Assembly: GCA_015272515.1 (NCBI GenBank)
Contig: JACYLN010000018.1
Coordinates: 1 to 35,757, forward strand
Length of the DNA: 35,757 nt
Reading direction: 5' to 3'
From: Leptolyngbyaceae cyanobacterium C42_A2020_001
GTDB taxonomy: Bacteria > Cyanobacteriota > Cyanobacteriia > Leptolyngbyales > Leptolyngbyaceae
The position numbers and the translations under genes were made by a program. A model generated the notes under the pieces. The model was given only the letters and a program-made list of their open reading frames with translations, was not told the origin of the DNA and did no database searches. Positions 9,499 through 16,810 of the stretch are shown in pieces (position 1 is the stretch's first letter; each line of letters starts with the position of its first letter).

Positions 9499-10314
9499 TC
9501 ACTCTGCCAAAAACTGAAGCACCGCAGTAGCAACTTTGTCAGGAATCTGGTTCATCATGCAAATGGTGCCATCAGAAAACTCAACAACCTTTCCATGGGG
9601 GATGGCTTGAGACAGGAAAAAGCGGTCTTTTGCCAGTGCCAGTCCAAGCCGCTCAAATTCTTCCATGTCATCAATGCCCCAGAGAATTAGCGTCGGCTGC
9701 TGAATGGCGCGAAAACGATCTGCCGCATCTATGCAGTAATTGCCCACTGCCCACACTGCATATAATGGATAGCCAAAACATTTCAGATCATCCAACACCC
9801 AGCGATGATTCAACTCCGCCGAGCCAATATAGCGATCGCGCGCATTCCAGCGTTCTAGCAAATGAGAGCCATCCGCTTTGATCACAAATCCTTCTTCAAA
9901 TCGGCGTATCAGATCAGCTTTGCCAGCTTCACCAAACCCTGCAACGTTGCAAAGAATTAGTTTCTTAATTCGGTCTGGATAGGAGACAGCAATTTCTCCA
10001 GAAACGAATGCGCCTGTATGATTTCCAAGCACGTTTGCTTGAGTGATATGCAATTCGTCTAGTAGGGCGATCACAGTCTTTGCATAGTCTGCAACTGAGT
10101 AAAGTCTGGGTGGTTTATCAGAATCTCCAAACCCCATAAAGTCCATGGCAATGACGCAATAGTGTGGAGCCAGCAAGGGCATCAATTCGCGATATTCATC
10201 ACTGCTGCGTGGGTTCATATGTAACAGCAACAGTGCCTCTCCTTCTCCACCAATGCGATAGTGAATCTGTCCATCGGCAGTATCCAGAAAGGCACGTTTA
10301 ATAGGGGCACTCAT
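9499..10314 (-). CDS. Alpha/beta-hydrolase fold protein with non-canonical catalytic site
   Basis: The fold is clear: LLLLHMNPRSSDEY (oxyanion region), VIAMDFMGFGDSDKP, the elbow VLGNHTGAF, and LILWGIDDMEEF (acid strand). The nucleophile elbow, normally G-x-S-x-G, reads G-N-H-T-G with His in the nucleophile position. The C-terminal region that normally supplies the catalytic His reads SDGTICMMNQIP, with none. It may be a subfamily with different chemistry or a non-enzymatic binding role (inference). Its own promoter is visible: TTGCAA (10364-10369), 17 nt, TATAAA (10341-10346 in complement). This argues that it is not simply the tail of the LexA-boxed operon upstream. Confidence 0.85.
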   Translation of the reverse strand: MSAPIKRAFLDTADGQIHYRIGGEGEALLLLHMNPRSSDEYRELMPLLAPHYCVIAMDFMGFGDSDKPPRLYSVADYAKTVIALLDELHITQANVLGNHTGAFVSGEIAVSYPDRIKKLILCNVAGFGEAGKADLIRRFEEGFVIKADGSHLLERWNARDRYIGSAELNHRWVLDDLKCFGYPLYAVWAVGNYCIDAADRFRAIQQPTLILWGIDDMEEFERLGLALAKDRFFLSQAIPHGKVVEFSDGTICMMNQIPDKVATAVLQFLAE

Positions 10315-10340
10315 GGGGCTATCTCATTTCGATATGACCC

Positions 10341-10369
10341 TTTATAAAGTAGCCACCAAAATCTTGCAA
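10341..10369 (-). promoter_or_regulatory. Sigma70-type promoter for the alpha/beta-hydrolase gene
   Basis: On the minus strand TTGCAA (complement of 10364-10369) is separated by exactly 17 nt from TATAAA (complement of 10341-10346). It ends 27 nt before the ATG at 10314. The hexamers and spacing agree well with the vegetative consensus. Confidence 0.6.
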
Positions 10370-10390
10370 CCGCATCCTCCACCATTGCAA

Positions 10391-11446
10391 TTAATTGTGA
10401 CTGCCGCGAATAATGGCATCGGCGATCGCGCTTGATTGAGTACTTTTATCTTCGAGCGATCGCGCATCAGCAACCCGTTGATCTGCTTTTTGCGGAGGTT
10501 GAGTTTTGGCAATGCCACCATTTTGTTGCTCGTAAGACTCCAACGCCTTAGAAATCATGGCCATGCGGCGATCCTGATCGCGCCGAATACTTTCCTCCTT
10601 ACTAATGTCGTCATAAGCTCGCAGTCCGGGGGCATCCCAGCCACCTTTATCACCATCCCAAAATGCCCACACCCGCGCTTCCAAAATTGCCTCGTCACCA
10701 GCCAATCCCTTTTCTTTTTTTGCCTGCGCCAGTCGTTCAATGTAGCCACCCTCTTCCGTCACCGCTAAGGGAGCCTGATTAATCAAGTCAATTCCATTGA
10801 TTTCTTCCGCCACAGTTAGCGGTGCAACTCCGTGTTTTTCAGCTTTCGGCAGCATCACTGATTCATAAATGCGCTTGATCTTGGCAAGCTGACGGCGATC
10901 GCTCTCATCCGGCGACAAATTTTCCTCATTACCAAACTGATAAGAAAACGTACCCCGGTTCCACACACCATTTCCCGGATCAACGTGCCCGTGGTAGTTT
11001 TGAGTTTTCCCACCATCTGCCGTGCGTGTGCCTTCCGCCGCTCCTACGGTACGGGCAACCAGCGATTCCGACCCTCCTGCAAACATATCACCTTGAGCAG
11101 AACTAGTTTTGGTTGAATCAATCGTTGGAGTCTGTGGTGGCTCAGATTGGGCAGGGGCAGCAGCGGCGATCGCGGCACTATTTTGAGTAGTGGGCATGTC
11201 CTTTTCTGAGCGCTTAGATGGAGGTTCAAAACTAATCGCACCGGATGCATCCGCCCAGGGATTGCCAGCCTTACCCGCTTCAACAGGCATGTCGGTTTGG
11301 GCAACATCTGCCGATGTTTCGCCTAGAACGGGGTTAGACTCCGCCTCAAAAGATTCATTCTCAAAAGATTCATTCGCGTTCGCCTGAAGCGGCGCGACAA
11401 CTGTTGCAAGCAGGCTGATTGCAACTGGGAAGACTGAATTTTTCAT
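10391..11446 (-). CDS. Exported protein of unknown function, third gene of LexA-boxed operon
   Basis: I do not recognise a named family. A signal peptide (MKNSVFPVAISLLATVVAPL, cleavage near QANA) is followed by about 110 residues of low-complexity Ser/Pro/Glu-rich linker. A folded C-terminal region starts around HVDPGNGVWNRGTFSYQFG, continues through VAPLTVAEEINGIDLINQ and ARVWAFWDGDKGGWDAPGL, and ends in a helical, charged tail. The strongly conserved-looking Gly/Trp/Asp motifs suggest an enzyme or ligand-binding domain outside the cytoplasm (inference). ATG at 11446 is preferred because it places the signal peptide at the N-terminus. A GTG at 11452 abuts the stop of the preceding gene, so translation is probably coupled. 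Confidence 0.75.
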   Translation of the reverse strand: MKNSVFPVAISLLATVVAPLQANANESFENESFEAESNPVLGETSADVAQTDMPVEAGKAGNPWADASGAISFEPPSKRSEKDMPTTQNSAAIAAAAPAQSEPPQTPTIDSTKTSSAQGDMFAGGSESLVARTVGAAEGTRTADGGKTQNYHGHVDPGNGVWNRGTFSYQFGNEENLSPDESDRRQLAKIKRIYESVMLPKAEKHGVAPLTVAEEINGIDLINQAPLAVTEEGGYIERLAQAKKEKGLAGDEAILEARVWAFWDGDKGGWDAPGLRAYDDISKEESIRRDQDRRMAMISKALESYEQQNGGIAKTQPPQKADQRVADARSLEDKSTQSSAIADAIIRGSHN

Positions 11447-11452
11447 GAACAC

Positions 11453-11926
11453 TTACGACTTCGTGAGGAATTTTTCAATCGTGGGTTTGCTTGGCTCCAC
11501 AATTGCCCAGGTGCCATCGGGTTGCTTTCGCAGAGTTGCAATATGAACCATTGAGCCGCTGCCAATCGTCTCACCCTGTCGATGCTCACCCAGCCGCAAA
11601 TCAGTCAGCCCACATAGACGAAACAAATAAGCTGGAACATCGGGGCTGGAGAAGATCAAACACGCTCGTTGATCTTTTTGGGCGCGTCCATCAAAGGGGG
11701 CGTAAACGGGTTTGCCATCTAAGGCAATGGAGATGTCACCCAGTCCTGCAAGAATTGTGCGACCAGCAATTTGGGTTCCGGGTTGCAGTTTCCATTTTTG
11801 ATAGACTTCAAGGTTAATTGTGTCTTCGGGATTAGAGCCGCGATCGCATCCCACCAATAGCAGCGCCAACGCAGCAATCAAGCCACTTAGGGTTTTAGCG
11901 ACGGAAACTGAACGAGTACCCGGCAT
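11453..11926 (-). CDS. Lipoprotein with a degenerate M23-like (lysostaphin-fold) appearance
   Basis: The start at 11926 (MPGTRSVSVAKTLSGLIAAL) gives a signal peptide ending in the lipobox LLVGC, so a membrane-anchored lipoprotein is predicted. The mature part reads as successive short beta strands with VYAPFDGRAQ and GETIGSGSMVHIATL. This resembles the beta core of M23/lysostaphin-type peptidoglycan hydrolases (APxxG plus G-x-x-I-G), but the zinc ligands HxxxD and HxH are not visible. A catalytically inactive, envelope-binding relative is possible (inference, weak). The gene overlaps the preceding gene by 32 nt and its stop is directly before the next gene's start. Confidence 0.75.
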   Translation of the reverse strand: MPGTRSVSVAKTLSGLIAALALLLVGCDRGSNPEDTINLEVYQKWKLQPGTQIAGRTILAGLGDISIALDGKPVYAPFDGRAQKDQRACLIFSSPDVPAYLFRLCGLTDLRLGEHRQGETIGSGSMVHIATLRKQPDGTWAIVEPSKPTIEKFLTKS

Positions 11927-12284
11927 AAGACTCTCCCTCATACAACACAATCAACCAGGTTTTGGGGTCAAACGCCAGAGGATAGGCCTCCCGTTGAGCC
12001 ATCGCGCCATCTCGCACCTGTACATTCGGCAAACGGCAGTAGGGCGATCGCATCACCTGCTGAATCTGCCCCCGGTTGGAACCTTCGGGAATTGCCAGCA
12101 ACTTTGCGAGTTCATCACGGGATAAGACCGCTTTTGGCTCCACTATTTCCTGACAAATTTCCTTTACAGGAGAGGGTTTTGGCAGCAGCCCATTTAGATC
12201 AGCCACCAACCCAAGCGCCGCGACAACCGACCCCCCTGCTAGCATATACTTAACTCCCATGCCGCGATTGTTATGCCGTGCCAT
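11895..12284 (-). CDS. Membrane-anchored small protein, first gene of LexA-boxed operon
   Basis: This 129-residue protein has one N-terminal membrane segment (KYMLAGGSVVAALGLVADL). A compact domain follows: LSRDELAKLLAIPEGSNRGQIQQVM, a Cys-containing CRLPNVQVRDG turn, then REAYPLAFDPKTWLIVLYEG and AGYSFSF strands. The pattern, two helices then a three-stranded sheet ending in Trp/Tyr strands, is reminiscent of the SmpA/BamE fold; I present this only as resemblance. The domain is of a type I associate with cyanobacteria only. GGAGG lies 9 nt before the ATG. A LexA-like palindrome sits 58 nt upstream. The downstream gene overlaps it by 32 nt. Confidence 0.75.
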   Translation of the reverse strand: MARHNNRGMGVKYMLAGGSVVAALGLVADLNGLLPKPSPVKEICQEIVEPKAVLSRDELAKLLAIPEGSNRGQIQQVMRSPYCRLPNVQVRDGAMAQREAYPLAFDPKTWLIVLYEGESYAGYSFSFRR

Positions 12285-12341
12285 CTTTGCAAACCTCCGT
12301 TGACGTGTAGGAGATACACCTGAGCATCACTCCAAAGAGTA

Positions 12342-12355
12342 AGTACAATTGTACC
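12342..12355 (-). promoter_or_regulatory. Candidate LexA box overlapping an extended -10
   Basis: AGTACAATTGTACC contains a perfect 12-bp palindrome (12343-12354) and fits the cyanobacterial consensus RGTACNNNDGTWCB on both strands. On the minus strand it overlaps TGGTACAAT, an extended -10 (TG-N-TACAAT), pointing toward the gene starting at 12284. I see no good -35, which is tolerated for extended -10 promoters. A bound repressor would occlude this promoter. Confidence 0.65.
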
Positions 12356-12397
12356 ACACGTCATCCGAAAGATGGCTGAAAGTTGGATTTCACCAAC

Positions 12398-12844
12398 TCA
12401 TCGCAATCGTTCCTCTTGAATCAGAGTACGTTGAAACAGTTGATGGTTCTTGAACCAGTGCCAGGTGCGGGCGCGGTAGTTATTGCAAGGGCTGATTTGA
12501 ATCATTTCGTACAGGTAGAAGTCAGCGACAGTTTTGTAGCTGAATTTAAGAATCAACGTTGCCCCATCCGCTTCCCAGGCTTCGCCTTGAATGCGATCTG
12601 TATCAAACCAGAGTTTTTGATCCTGGTAGATGGCTGGAAAACGGTGCTCTTCGCGTTTGCCATCTGCCCACTTGTAGCGGTTGATTTGGTAATAGTCGTA
12701 ACTGCCATCTGTGGGAAATTGGCATGTGAGATGGGAGGTATGTTTATCGATCATGCGCCCTTCTAGATCTAGCACTGAGTAAGTTCCTACCCAATCTCCT
12801 TCATGGCGGGCTAGCACGGGCATCGCGTCACGAATGCTGGACAT
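12398..12844 (-). CDS. Lipocalin-like conserved hypothetical protein
   Basis: The protein begins SSIRDAMPVLARHEGDWVG and continues with alternating strands: GTYSVLDLEGRMIDKHTSHL, DYYQINRYKWADG, KLWFDTDRIQGEAWEADGAT and QISPCNNYRARTWHWFKN. This is the look of a calycin/lipocalin-type beta-barrel as in DUF3598-like proteins, which bind small hydrophobic ligands. The assignment is by resemblance only. ATG at 12844 is chosen over the TTG at 12856. It follows the Crp-family regulator gene after about 36 nt on the same strand, so the two are probably an operon and the regulator may control it (inference). Confidence 0.7.
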   Translation of the reverse strand: MSSIRDAMPVLARHEGDWVGTYSVLDLEGRMIDKHTSHLTCQFPTDGSYDYYQINRYKWADGKREEHRFPAIYQDQKLWFDTDRIQGEAWEADGATLILKFSYKTVADFYLYEMIQISPCNNYRARTWHWFKNHQLFQRTLIQEERLR

Positions 12845-12880
12845 GGCAGTTCGCAAAAATGGGGCGATCGCATTCTCGCA

Positions 12881-13606
12881 TCAATCATTCAACGAGTCGA
12901 GAAATGCATCAAACTCTTTGCGAACAACTTGATAACACTCACACGCAGATCCCTCCAATCCTGAACGATCCAGAATGGTAATTTGCCCCCGGTGGTACCG
13001 AATCAACCCCGCTGACTGAAGCGTGTTGGCAGTCAACCCAACTGCCACTCGCCGCGCTCCAATCATCTGAGCTAAAAACTCTTGGGTAAATTGCAACTGA
13101 TCCCGCCTGGCTCGATCTTGAGCAACCAACAACCAGCGACACAACCGCTCTTCTAAAGGGTGAAACCGATTGCAGATAGCGGATTGCGCCAGTTGTACAA
13201 GATAGGCATAACTATAACGTAACAATATGCGATATAAGCTTGAACTATAGGTCAAAGCATCTCGCAAGATTTCAACTGGTAACTTTAACGCTTCACCAGG
13301 TAACTGACAAATTACTTGATAGGGATGAATAGCCACACCAAAAAACGCAGGCAAACCCACCATTCCTTCAGATCCAATCATGCCAATTTCCGTAGAACTT
13401 CCCTCTTGAGTAGAACCCACAATCGAGATTACGGCAGTGGTAGGAAAGTAAACGGCTGAAATCAGCTCCTCCGGCTTATACAATACGGTATCGCTTGTAA
13501 GCTGAGTGATCGTTAAGTAGGGCAGGAGTTGGTCATATTCTGCGATGGGTAAGGCGGCGAGTATGCGGTTAGAACAATGATTTGATGAATTGAGCGATGT
13601 AGGCAT
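12881..13606 (-). CDS. Crp/Fnr-family transcriptional regulator
   Basis: An N-terminal cyclic-nucleotide-binding-like beta roll (VLYKPEELISAVYFPTTAVISIV, then STEIGMIGSEGMVGLPAFFG) is joined by a long dimer helix (RFHPLEERLCRWLLVAQDRA) to a C-terminal winged helix (FTQEFLAQMIGARRVAVGLTANTLQSAGLIRYHRGQITILD). The EIGMIGSEGMVG segment lacks the RxA phosphate-binding signature of cAMP-binding members, and there is no Fnr-type Cys cluster, so the effector is unknown. It is not NtcA. It is divergent from the response regulator, and a 22-bp palindrome lies between them that could be its operator. Confidence 0.88.
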   Translation of the reverse strand: MPTSLNSSNHCSNRILAALPIAEYDQLLPYLTITQLTSDTVLYKPEELISAVYFPTTAVISIVGSTQEGSSTEIGMIGSEGMVGLPAFFGVAIHPYQVICQLPGEALKLPVEILRDALTYSSSLYRILLRYSYAYLVQLAQSAICNRFHPLEERLCRWLLVAQDRARRDQLQFTQEFLAQMIGARRVAVGLTANTLQSAGLIRYHRGQITILDRSGLEGSACECYQVVRKEFDAFLDSLND

Positions 13607-13695
13607 TGACGGTATAATTCCTCACACAGGTTGCTGATGTCGCAACCCCACCGACGTAAAATAATACAATCACGATAAACACCACTTCCCTCTTC

Positions 13696-13717
13696 GTCTG
13701 CTTTCTGGAAAGCAGAC
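13696..13717. promoter_or_regulatory. 22-bp palindrome in divergent promoter region, candidate operator
   Basis: GTCTGCTTTC at 13696-13705 and its exact complement at 13708-13717 are separated by 2 nt. The element is 90 bp upstream of the crp-family start (13606) and 78 bp upstream of the response regulator start (13795). It does not match NtcA (GTA-N8-TAC), CRP (TGTGA-N6-TCACA) or Fnr sites. An operator for a dimeric regulator is the simplest reading; a stem-loop in a leader is the alternative. Confidence 0.5.
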
Positions 13718-13794
13718 ATTGGCTAAAGGTGCTCTTATGCTCTTATTTAAAGTGTGTGAAATTCTTCCTGGTGTTTGACAGTGTTGGTAACCGT

Positions 13795-14184
13795 ATGGGG
13801 CAGGTAACCCAAACTTCAAAGCATTTGCTATACGCAGATGACAGCATAGACAGTTGCGAGTTGATTGTTTATTTATTGCAAGAAGTAGAAGCATTTAACT
13901 TCAAGGTGACGTTTGCTGAAAGTGCAGCAAAGTCAATTCAGGTTGTTCAAGAGCAACGGTTTGACGTGATTGTGCTGGATCAATACTATCTAGACGGTAC
14001 TGGAGTGGACGTATGTGGTTATATTCGTCAGATAGGTATCACCACCCCAGTAATTTTTTATACGGGTGATAGTCGTGATGCGACTAGGCAGGAAGCGATC
14101 GCCGCAGGAGCGCAGTTCTATCTCACGAAGCCTAGCGATTTGGGAGCTTTGGTGGATGCAATTGTGCAGGTTGTATCGGTGTAA
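13795..14184 (+). CDS. Single-domain response regulator
   Basis: This is a stand-alone receiver (CheY-like) domain of 129 residues. The acidic pair is D15-D16 (LLYADDS), the phospho-acceptor is D62 (VIVLDQYYLDGTG), the Thr switch is in FYTGDS, and the conserved Lys is K112 (YLTKPSD). There is no output domain, so it presumably relays phosphate or signals by protein contact. ATG at 13795 is chosen because it gives a normal receiver N-terminus; a GTG at 13729 would add 22 unrelated residues. No cognate kinase is adjacent; the histidine kinase at 18491 is the only one in the window. The gene converges with the aldehyde dehydrogenase across 10 nt. Confidence 0.9.
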   Translation: MGQVTQTSKHLLYADDSIDSCELIVYLLQEVEAFNFKVTFAESAAKSIQVVQEQRFDVIVLDQYYLDGTGVDVCGYIRQIGITTPVIFYTGDSRDATRQEAIAAGAQFYLTKPSDLGALVDAIVQVVSV

Positions 14185-14194
14185 GTCATCCTAT

Positions 14195-15607
14195 TTACAA
14201 ATTCCACCAGGGATCAGCGCTCTCATTGGTTTTCACTAAGTAAGCTTTTTGTCGTAAGAAACGCTTGATGGAGGCACCGCCCATCCGAGAACCTCCCAAG
14301 CCAGAAAACTTGAAGGAATTTTTTTCACCCTCGTAAATCAGCGCTGTGAGGGCTGCATCATTAATGCTAATGGCTCCTGCCTGAATGGCATCTGCTATGG
14401 GTAAGGCTTCTGCATCAGTGTGTGCAAATACAGCGGCACTGAGTCCATAAGCAGTATCGTTGGCAAGGTCGATCGCATCTTTCACGGTTGCAAACGGCAT
14501 GATTGGCATGATTGGCCCGAAGGTTTCTTCTGTCATCACTTTCATTGAATGATTAACCTGGGTCAACACGGTGGGGCGACACCACAAACCCCCACTTAAA
14601 TGTTCAATCGTTCCGCCACAGTAGGCGATCGCGCCTTTTTGGTAAGCGTCTTCCAGATGGTCGGCAATGATCGCAGCTTGCCTCTCGGCAATGATCGGTC
14701 CAATTGCCCCATCGTTCAAACCGGGATAGGCAAGATTTAACGCTTGAGCTTTAGCAAGGAGTCGATCTACGAACGTTTCAAAAATCGATTCAGCCACATA
14801 GATACGCTCAATTGAAAGACAAGATTGTCCTGCATTCACCACCGATCCCCACAAAATTGCAGATGTTGCCAAATCGAGATTGGCGGATTCCAACACCACT
14901 GCTGGATCTTTTCCACCCAGTTCTAAAAAGGCAGGAATAAAACGTTTTGTAGCAACTTCTGCAACTTTGCGGCCAGTGGCGACACTGCCAGTAAAGCAGA
15001 TTAAATCAACCTGTTCTACCACCGCAGTCCCAGTTTCTCCGGCTCCAGTGATGTACTGCAAAATTGCCTGCAAATCGGGAATCGCGGTGATAGTTTTGAG
15101 CAAGGGCTGCACAAATCGGGGTGCAATTTCACTGGGTTTGACAATCGCCGCACACCCCGCCAGCAATGCTGGGATCAGATCAATCGTAGAAAGTAGCAGG
15201 GGAAAGTTCCACGGGCTGATAATGCCAACTAACGGGTAGGGAACGGCTGTTTGTTGTAGCTGAATGAATGGAATAACAGTATTTTTTTGGAATGTTTTCA
15301 GTAAGTCTGGAGCAAGGCGACACCAGCGATCGATATTATTCAAAAATGAGTTTAGTTCTAATTCTGAAACTGATAAGCGACCCGTATCTATCGTTAGTGC
15401 ATTGATAAGTTCGGAAGAATTTGACGTGATCTGTTGCTTCCATTGTTGAAGTATTGCAATTCGATGTTCCAAACCCATTGCTTGCCAATGCCCCTGTGAT
15501 TTACGAAGGCGATCGCACACCTGCTTCAACTCTTCTCTGGATGGAGGCGTAATCCAATCATCGATTTCACCAGTGCGGGGATTGCGAATGCCAATGGGAT
15601 GATTCAT
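14195..15607 (-). CDS. NAD(P)-dependent aldehyde dehydrogenase
   Basis: The enzyme oxidises an aldehyde to the acid. The 470 residues contain the Rossmann loop FTGSVATGRKVAE, the catalytic Glu in FLELGGKDPAVV, the catalytic Cys263 in NAGQSCLSIERIYV, and the late motif EETFGPIMPIMPF. PLVGIISPWNFPLLL is the typical N-terminal coenzyme-binding strand. The length is at the short end of the ALDH superfamily. The substrate is not determined; cyanobacterial relatives are implicated in fatty aldehyde or carotenoid-derived aldehyde oxidation (family knowledge, not specific to this gene). The gap to the nitrilase-like gene upstream holds tandem repeats. Confidence 0.92.
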   Translation of the reverse strand: MNHPIGIRNPRTGEIDDWITPPSREELKQVCDRLRKSQGHWQAMGLEHRIAILQQWKQQITSNSSELINALTIDTGRLSVSELELNSFLNNIDRWCRLAPDLLKTFQKNTVIPFIQLQQTAVPYPLVGIISPWNFPLLLSTIDLIPALLAGCAAIVKPSEIAPRFVQPLLKTITAIPDLQAILQYITGAGETGTAVVEQVDLICFTGSVATGRKVAEVATKRFIPAFLELGGKDPAVVLESANLDLATSAILWGSVVNAGQSCLSIERIYVAESIFETFVDRLLAKAQALNLAYPGLNDGAIGPIIAERQAAIIADHLEDAYQKGAIAYCGGTIEHLSGGLWCRPTVLTQVNHSMKVMTEETFGPIMPIMPFATVKDAIDLANDTAYGLSAAVFAHTDAEALPIADAIQAGAISINDAALTALIYEGEKNSFKFSGLGGSRMGGASIKRFLRQKAYLVKTNESADPWWNL

Positions 15608-15717
15608 AGGTGTAGGGGCAGTTCATATCTGCTAAAAAAAGGCAGGAGTTAGAAGGCAGGAGTTAGAAGTCTGGAATCAGAAATCAGAAGGTGTAGGGGC
15701 AGTGTTTCATACCTGCC
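15608..15717. repeat. Tandem 14-mers flanked by a direct repeat
   Basis: GGCAGGAGTTAGAA occurs twice head to tail (15641-15654 and 15655-15668), followed by a degenerate third copy at 15669-15682. This block lies between two copies of AGGTGTAGGGGCAGT-N-CATA-CTGC (15608-15632 and 15689-15717). TGTAGGGGC is a core found in many dispersed cyanobacterial intergenic repeats, and related text is at 17795-17819 and 32532-32550. Confidence 0.7.
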
Positions 15718-15742
15718 CAAAAGGCAGAAATCCAGGAAGTGT

Positions 15743-16783
15743 TTAAATCATGCCTAAATCTGATAAGCGCTGAATTGCAGTTTGCTGAGTTTGGATGAAG
15801 TGCGATCGCTCAATGTTGCCAGTTTGCATGGTGTTTGATGGGTAAATGCTGTGTTTGGTGTAGCTGTCGGCGTACATTTCCAGGCGTTGGCGTGCCAGAA
15901 GGTTGGTCAATCCGGGGCGACGACGGTAACGGCGCAATGCTGCCAGGTCAATTTCGGCAAAGGCTGCCATGCTTTCTCCGGTTGCGGTTTCTGCCAATAC
16001 CAGCCCACGATAATCAATGATTTTGGAACCCCCATCAACTGAACCAGGGGGAATGGCGCTGTTGAGCAGCCCGCCCGTGTTTGCTGAAATTACGTATGCC
16101 AGATTTTCTACAGCACGGGAGATCTTGGCAGCTTCTTTGGGCGATCGCTCCTTACCATACACCTCCGAAGTGGGATGGAGAAACACTTCAGCACCCCGCA
16201 ACGCTAAACAGCGCGCCAGTTCAGGAAATAGAATTTCATCTGACGCGATCGCGGCTAAATTGCCGATCTCCGTTTTGGCAACGGGAAACACCCCCTCCAA
16301 TCCGTAGTGCTCCAGGTATTGCTCCCAAACATCGTGGGGAGTGGGCGCAAACATAGAATTTAGCCGACGATAGCGCAACACAACATTCCCAGAAGGGGCA
16401 ATCACAAAGCAGGTTTGGAAATACAAACCAGGGAAATGTAGGTCGAGTTCGTAGGCGTTTCCAGCCAGAAAAATTGCGTGTTTCTGGGCAATTTGTCCCA
16501 GGGCTTCGTATTCGGGTCCGGCAATTTCAATGCAGGCTTTGTCTGCCCATGCAGCGATCGACTCTCCCATAGGGAAACCTGTTAAAAAATATTCAGGTAG
16601 AACCACCAGCCGACAATCTGCTCCAATAAAGGCGAGGCTGGCAGCAATTTGAGGATTAAGGCGAGTGATTGCTTGCCGAATTAGCGCGGTTGCTTCGCGG
16701 CGATCGCGTGCCTGGTTCACAGCATGGCAACTTGTTTGCAGGGCCAGGGCCCGGTAAAACTCTAAAAAAGGAGTGGCTTCCAT
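15743..16783 (-). CDS. Nitrilase-superfamily (carbon-nitrogen hydrolase) protein lacking catalytic Cys and Lys
   Basis: The CN-hydrolase fold is clear. The catalytic Glu64 is in RLVVLPEYFLTGFP. RYRRLNSMFAPTPHDVW corresponds to the Lys motif, with Arg140 where the catalytic Lys should be. GNLAAIASDEILFPELAR corresponds to the Cys motif, with Ser181 where the nucleophilic Cys should be. AEVFLHPTSE and ENLAYVISANTG are typical later strands. At 346 residues it is longer than most; the last 40 residues are an extra tail. With Cys and Lys replaced, classical amide or nitrile hydrolysis is doubtful. It may be a subfamily with altered chemistry or a binding role (inference). It is probably cotranscribed with the SGNH gene 27 nt upstream. 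Confidence 0.83.
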   Translation of the reverse strand: MEATPFLEFYRALALQTSCHAVNQARDRREATALIRQAITRLNPQIAASLAFIGADCRLVVLPEYFLTGFPMGESIAAWADKACIEIAGPEYEALGQIAQKHAIFLAGNAYELDLHFPGLYFQTCFVIAPSGNVVLRYRRLNSMFAPTPHDVWEQYLEHYGLEGVFPVAKTEIGNLAAIASDEILFPELARCLALRGAEVFLHPTSEVYGKERSPKEAAKISRAVENLAYVISANTGGLLNSAIPPGSVDGGSKIIDYRGLVLAETATGESMAAFAEIDLAALRRYRRRPGLTNLLARQRLEMYADSYTKHSIYPSNTMQTGNIERSHFIQTQQTAIQRLSDLGMI

Positions 16784-16810
16784 ATTCCGCCGTCCAAAAA
16801 GGAATTTGCT

